DNA of 64,000 nt, taken from G965227875 sp965227875. Lineage in GTDB: Bacteria > Pseudomonadota > Alphaproteobacteria > Rhizobiales > JAJFHC01. Where the stretch lies: the NCBI GenBank assembly GCA_965227875.1, contig OZ245783.1, forward strand, positions 4,712,001-4,776,000, written 5' to 3'. This document shows positions 61,601 to 64,000 of this stretch, one piece after another. The translations under genes were made by a program, and so were the position numbers. The notes under the pieces are model-generated. The model did no database searches and was not told where the DNA came from. It saw only the letters and a list, made by a program, of their open reading frames with translations. The stretch's first letter is position 1. The number at the start of each line of letters is the position of its first letter.

Positions 61601-61705
61601 GGCAACCTCCTCTTCTGCGTGGGTCGGCGTCTCATGCCTGTCGGACGCGGAGAAGACGGCCGCGGTTCAAAAAAACTGCGCCGAAGCGGCAAAAAAAATC
61701 TCGTC

Positions 61706-61724
61706 TGGTGATCTGGATCACATA
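61706..61724. promoter_or_regulatory. CRP/FNR-family operator
   Basis: TGGTGATCTGGATCACATA contains a perfect dyad GTGAT-CTGG-ATCAC (61708-61721), one base from the canonical TGTGATNNNNATCACA CRP site. It lies between the 61-residue gene (minus strand) and the lipoprotein-protease operon (plus strand); a TAGAAT box follows at 61735-61740. Confidence 0.65.
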
Positions 61725-61894
61725 CATTCGCGGCTAGAATAGCCAGATTAGGCTTGGGCCATGGGATCTGCCCGACCGTGAGGGCTGACCGATGGTGACT
61801 GCTTGACACCGCAAATCGCGGAAAACGATAATTGTTGCGGGACAGCTCGTCCAAGGTAACCGTGCCGGTCATCCGGTGTTTGCGAGGCCATATT

Positions 61895-62431
61895 ATGATA
61901 ACGAAAACAAAACGATCCGCGCTCACCCGCGGCATTGCCAACCGGCTCGGCGTCATCGCCGGGGTCGTGGCCATGGCGACCACCATGACTGTCGGATGCG
62001 CGTCGATGCCCGCCGATCACACGGTCAAGGCAACGGTCAGCAAGCCGGCCGCGGCGAAGTCTCGCAAGTCGTCCCGCCGGACCGCGAAAGCCGTTACGAG
62101 CAGATCCGCGAGGAGCATCTACGTGCAACCGAAGGCACTCACCCTGAATCTGACCTACAAGGCCCGTGTGGCGGTCCCCAAGGGCAGCCGGATCAAGATC
62201 GACGTCGCGGACAAGAGCGGCCGGGTCCTCCGTACCGTGACGTCGCGGACCCTGACCGACGGGCCGCCCTATGCGGTCCGGGTCCCGATCGAAGACGTGT
62301 CGTCCTACCCGATCCGGATCAGCACCCGCCTGTCGTCCCCGGTCGGGCACGAGTTTGCCGGAAGCCTCTCGCTCACGCGTTCCCAGCTGGAAGCCAGCCA
62401 GCGGATTGACGTCAACATGGCAATCCAGTAG
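61895..62431 (+). CDS. Lipoprotein, YbaY-like
   Basis: A 178-residue protein with a hydrophobic N-terminus ending in the lipobox MTVGCAS (about residue 34), a basic Ala/Lys/Ser-rich linker (about 40-75) and a C-terminal domain reading LTLNLTYKARVAVPKGSRIKI, then GPPYAVRVPIEDV and VGHEFAGSLSL. This pattern resembles YbaY-type lipoproteins. Role unknown. First gene of a plus-strand run with a DUF4384-like protein and a trypsin-like protease. Confidence 0.75.
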   Translation: MITKTKRSALTRGIANRLGVIAGVVAMATTMTVGCASMPADHTVKATVSKPAAAKSRKSSRRTAKAVTSRSARSIYVQPKALTLNLTYKARVAVPKGSRIKIDVADKSGRVLRTVTSRTLTDGPPYAVRVPIEDVSSYPIRISTRLSSPVGHEFAGSLSLTRSQLEASQRIDVNMAIQ

Positions 62432-62460
62432 CGATGCCGGCACAGGGAGTTTGGAAAGAT

Positions 62461-63018
62461 ATGACAAGAATTACAAAGTTTTCGCTGGCGCTGGCCGTCG
62501 CAACCAGTTCGTTCCTGCTCGCTGCCGCTCCTGCGTCCGCCGGTTGCCTGGACCTCTGGACCATGGGGTACGACGACTGGCAGAAGGACAAGAAGACGAG
62601 GACCAAGTTCAGGTTCAACGAGCTTCTCGTCATATGCGTCAAGGTCAAGCAGGACTATCACATCACCATTTGGGACGCTCCTCCCAAGGGAGACTACGAA
62701 CGCCTGTTTCCCAACCAGATCACCCATCCGAACAACCCCCAGGTCAAGGCCGGACAGATCAAGGCCGGAGAGACCAAGTGTTTCGGAACCAAGGACACGT
62801 TCCCGCTCTATTTCCCGAAGGAAGAAGGCAAGGGAGCAGGCAAGCTGTCGGTCGTCGCCACCAAGTCGATGGACGGCCAGGTTCCCGAAAACGACTACGC
62901 GATCCCCGGCCAGAGGGTTTCTCAGGAGAGCATGCGGCAATGGACCCGCAACTTCAGCCTCGGCGACCAGTGCAAGGCCGAAATGACGACCTATCTCGAA
63001 TATTCCGTGTCGGACTAG
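62461..63018 (+). CDS. Secreted DUF4384-like protein
   Basis: A 185-residue protein with a signal peptide (FSLALAVATSSFLLAAAPASA). The mature part has VKVKQDYHITIWDAPP, ERLFPNQITHPNN, QVKAGQIKAGE and TFPLYFPKEEGKG, which resembles DUF4384 domains (often next to or fused to caspase- or trypsin-like proteases). Four Cys could form two disulfides. Start ATG 62461 follows GGAAAG; 30 bp after the lipoprotein gene. Confidence 0.75.
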   Translation: MTRITKFSLALAVATSSFLLAAAPASAGCLDLWTMGYDDWQKDKKTRTKFRFNELLVICVKVKQDYHITIWDAPPKGDYERLFPNQITHPNNPQVKAGQIKAGETKCFGTKDTFPLYFPKEEGKGAGKLSVVATKSMDGQVPENDYAIPGQRVSQESMRQWTRNFSLGDQCKAEMTTYLEYSVSD

Positions 63019-63025
63019 GAAACAC

Positions 63026-63958
63026 ATGAACACGAACAGACACCTGGACGATCGCCGCGGAAAACAGAACTGGAGTCACACTGTGTCGGGACCGGAAATC
63101 AGAAACAGATTCAAACGCACGATCCGCAGCGCGGTTCTGGCCGTGATCGGGACGGGCATTCTCGCTCCCGCCCTCGCCGCAGAGGAATTCAGCTGCATCG
63201 AACCCAAGCAGCGCCAGGTGACCTACCGCATCGTCGGCGGACACGGCGCCAAACCCGCCGACTGGCCGTTCATCGTCGGTCTCAAGATCCGCAACAAGGC
63301 CAACTCGTTCTGCGGCGGAAGCCTGATCAACAACCAGTGGGTGTTGACCGCGGCCCACTGCACCAAACCGATCCTCGGCAAGGAATCGGCGATCGTCATT
63401 CACCGGGTCGGCCCGAGCGGCAAGTCCGATGGACCCTCGGCGCGCATCGCGAAGATCTTCATTCATCCGAACTTCCGCAGCGACGCGAGAGGAAATCTCT
63501 TCAACGACATATCGCTCATAAAGCTCAGCCGGCCGATCCCCTTGCCCAACAGCAAACTCGCCCTGCTGCCCAAGGCATCGGTGGAACAGAAAGTCGCCAG
63601 GGACGGCGTTTGCGCCGCGGTCGCGGGCTGGGGAACCACGTCCGAGAAAGGCAGCCAGCCGACTTTCCTGCAGGAGGTGTTCGTGCCCACGCTGACGCTC
63701 GCGCAGTGCCGGTCGGGCTACGGTTCGGTGATTTCGTCCGCACCGCACCTTTGTGCGGGATACATGCCGGGCGGCAAGGACAGCTGCCAGGGCGACAGCG
63801 GCGGCCCGCTGATCGTGCGTGCCGGTCCGACGGGCTTCCTTCAGATCGGTGTCGTGAGTTATGGTCAGGGATGCGCCAGGGCGAACAAGCCCGGCGTCTA
63901 CGCACGCGTGTCGACCTATCGGGACTGGATTTTCCAGACGGTCGGACAGAACAAATGA
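63026..63958 (+). CDS. Trypsin-like serine protease (chymotrypsin family S1A)
   Basis: A secreted protease of 310 residues, starting 8 bp after the DUF4384-like gene. Signal segment (TIRSAVLAVIGTGILAPALA), then the activation-type IVGG near residue 69, catalytic His in LTAAHCTKP near 112, Asp in NDISLIKL near 160, and Ser in DSCQGDSGGPLIV near 257. The Asp six residues before the catalytic Ser gives Arg/Lys (trypsin-type) specificity. Cys positions fit animal-like disulfides. ATG 63026 has AGGA nearby; a GTG at 63083 with GGAG would give a shorter signal sequence. Confidence 0.92.
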   Translation: MNTNRHLDDRRGKQNWSHTVSGPEIRNRFKRTIRSAVLAVIGTGILAPALAAEEFSCIEPKQRQVTYRIVGGHGAKPADWPFIVGLKIRNKANSFCGGSLINNQWVLTAAHCTKPILGKESAIVIHRVGPSGKSDGPSARIAKIFIHPNFRSDARGNLFNDISLIKLSRPIPLPNSKLALLPKASVEQKVARDGVCAAVAGWGTTSEKGSQPTFLQEVFVPTLTLAQCRSGYGSVISSAPHLCAGYMPGGKDSCQGDSGGPLIVRAGPTGFLQIGVVSYGQGCARANKPGVYARVSTYRDWIFQTVGQNK

Positions 63959-64000
63959 AGGCCTGAAACCGCGGAAACCCGGAGAAGATGATCACGAGCA

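Noticed and set aside
1..64000. CRISPR arrays, tRNA, rRNA, insertion sequences
   Set aside because: No regularly spaced short repeats, cloverleaf-like sequences, rRNA segments or transposase frames were seen.

Overview
This window is GC-rich, densely packed bacterial chromosome, almost certainly from an alphaproteobacterium. The evidence is the C4-pathway 5-aminolevulinate synthase (hemA), the Mg-type HemB, a RibBA whose cyclohydrolase half has lost its metal ligands, the MarR regulator/L,D-transpeptidase pair known as LdtR/LdtP in Rhizobiales, GGAAC-N16-CGTT promoters typical of the EcfG general stress sigma factor, and the gene orders glyA-nrdR-ribD-ribE-ribBA-ribH-nusB-thiL and pdxJ-acpS-lepB-rnc-era-recO. 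Genus and species cannot be fixed from the sequence alone. No tRNA, rRNA, CRISPR array, insertion sequence or complete prophage was seen.

Layout. 1-8.5 kb: a gene fragment at the left edge, then a minus-strand run (glyA, nrdR, ribD, ribE, ribBA, ribH, nusB, thiL, an MFS transporter) linking one-carbon metabolism, riboflavin synthesis and transcription antitermination. 8.7-12.4 kb: hemA with a small overlapping gene, an L,D-transpeptidase and its likely MarR regulator (ldtR). 12.5-18 kb: valine catabolism (acyl-CoA dehydrogenase, 3-hydroxyisobutyryl-CoA hydrolase, mmsB), hemB, and a second beta-hydroxyacid dehydrogenase. 18-20.8 kb: a SLC13-type permease and the N-end-rule transferase bpt. 20.8-25.5 kb: two paralogous secreted or outer-membrane proteins flanking a MATE exporter; their last 226 residues and 57 bp of 3' flank are nearly identical. 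25.4-28.5 kb: small stress-type genes, including a perfect EcfG-type promoter, a short-chain dehydrogenase and topoisomerase IB. 28.6-34.2 kb: a phosphonate uptake operon (phnCDEE) with an iron alcohol dehydrogenase and a divergent LysR regulator. 34.3-34.8 kb: a tandem array of a roughly 190-bp non-coding unit.

34.8-52 kb is housekeeping: parC, recO, era, rnc, lepB, acpS, pdxJ, a DUF2062 protein, pyrE, rsh, rpoZ, folK, a NYN-domain protein overlapping a family-5 uracil-DNA glycosylase, smpB, dapA, a methyltransferase and a soluble lytic transglycosylase. 52.3-64 kb is envelope and secretion oriented: an alpha/beta hydrolase; a three-gene envelope module (BON/OmpA protein, a 43-residue membrane protein, a membrane-anchored helix-hairpin-helix protein); a very strongly codon-biased porin with a textbook terminator; a TPR-sulfotransferase overlapping a lipoprotein serine protease; a quinone oxidoreductase; and a lipoprotein / DUF4384-like / chymotrypsin-fold protease operon downstream of a CRP-like palindrome.

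The parts least explained by known biology are the duplicated coiled/barrel proteins around the MATE gene, the 190-bp tandem repeat, the secreted-protease operon with its divergent 61-residue gene, and the BON/OmpA envelope module.
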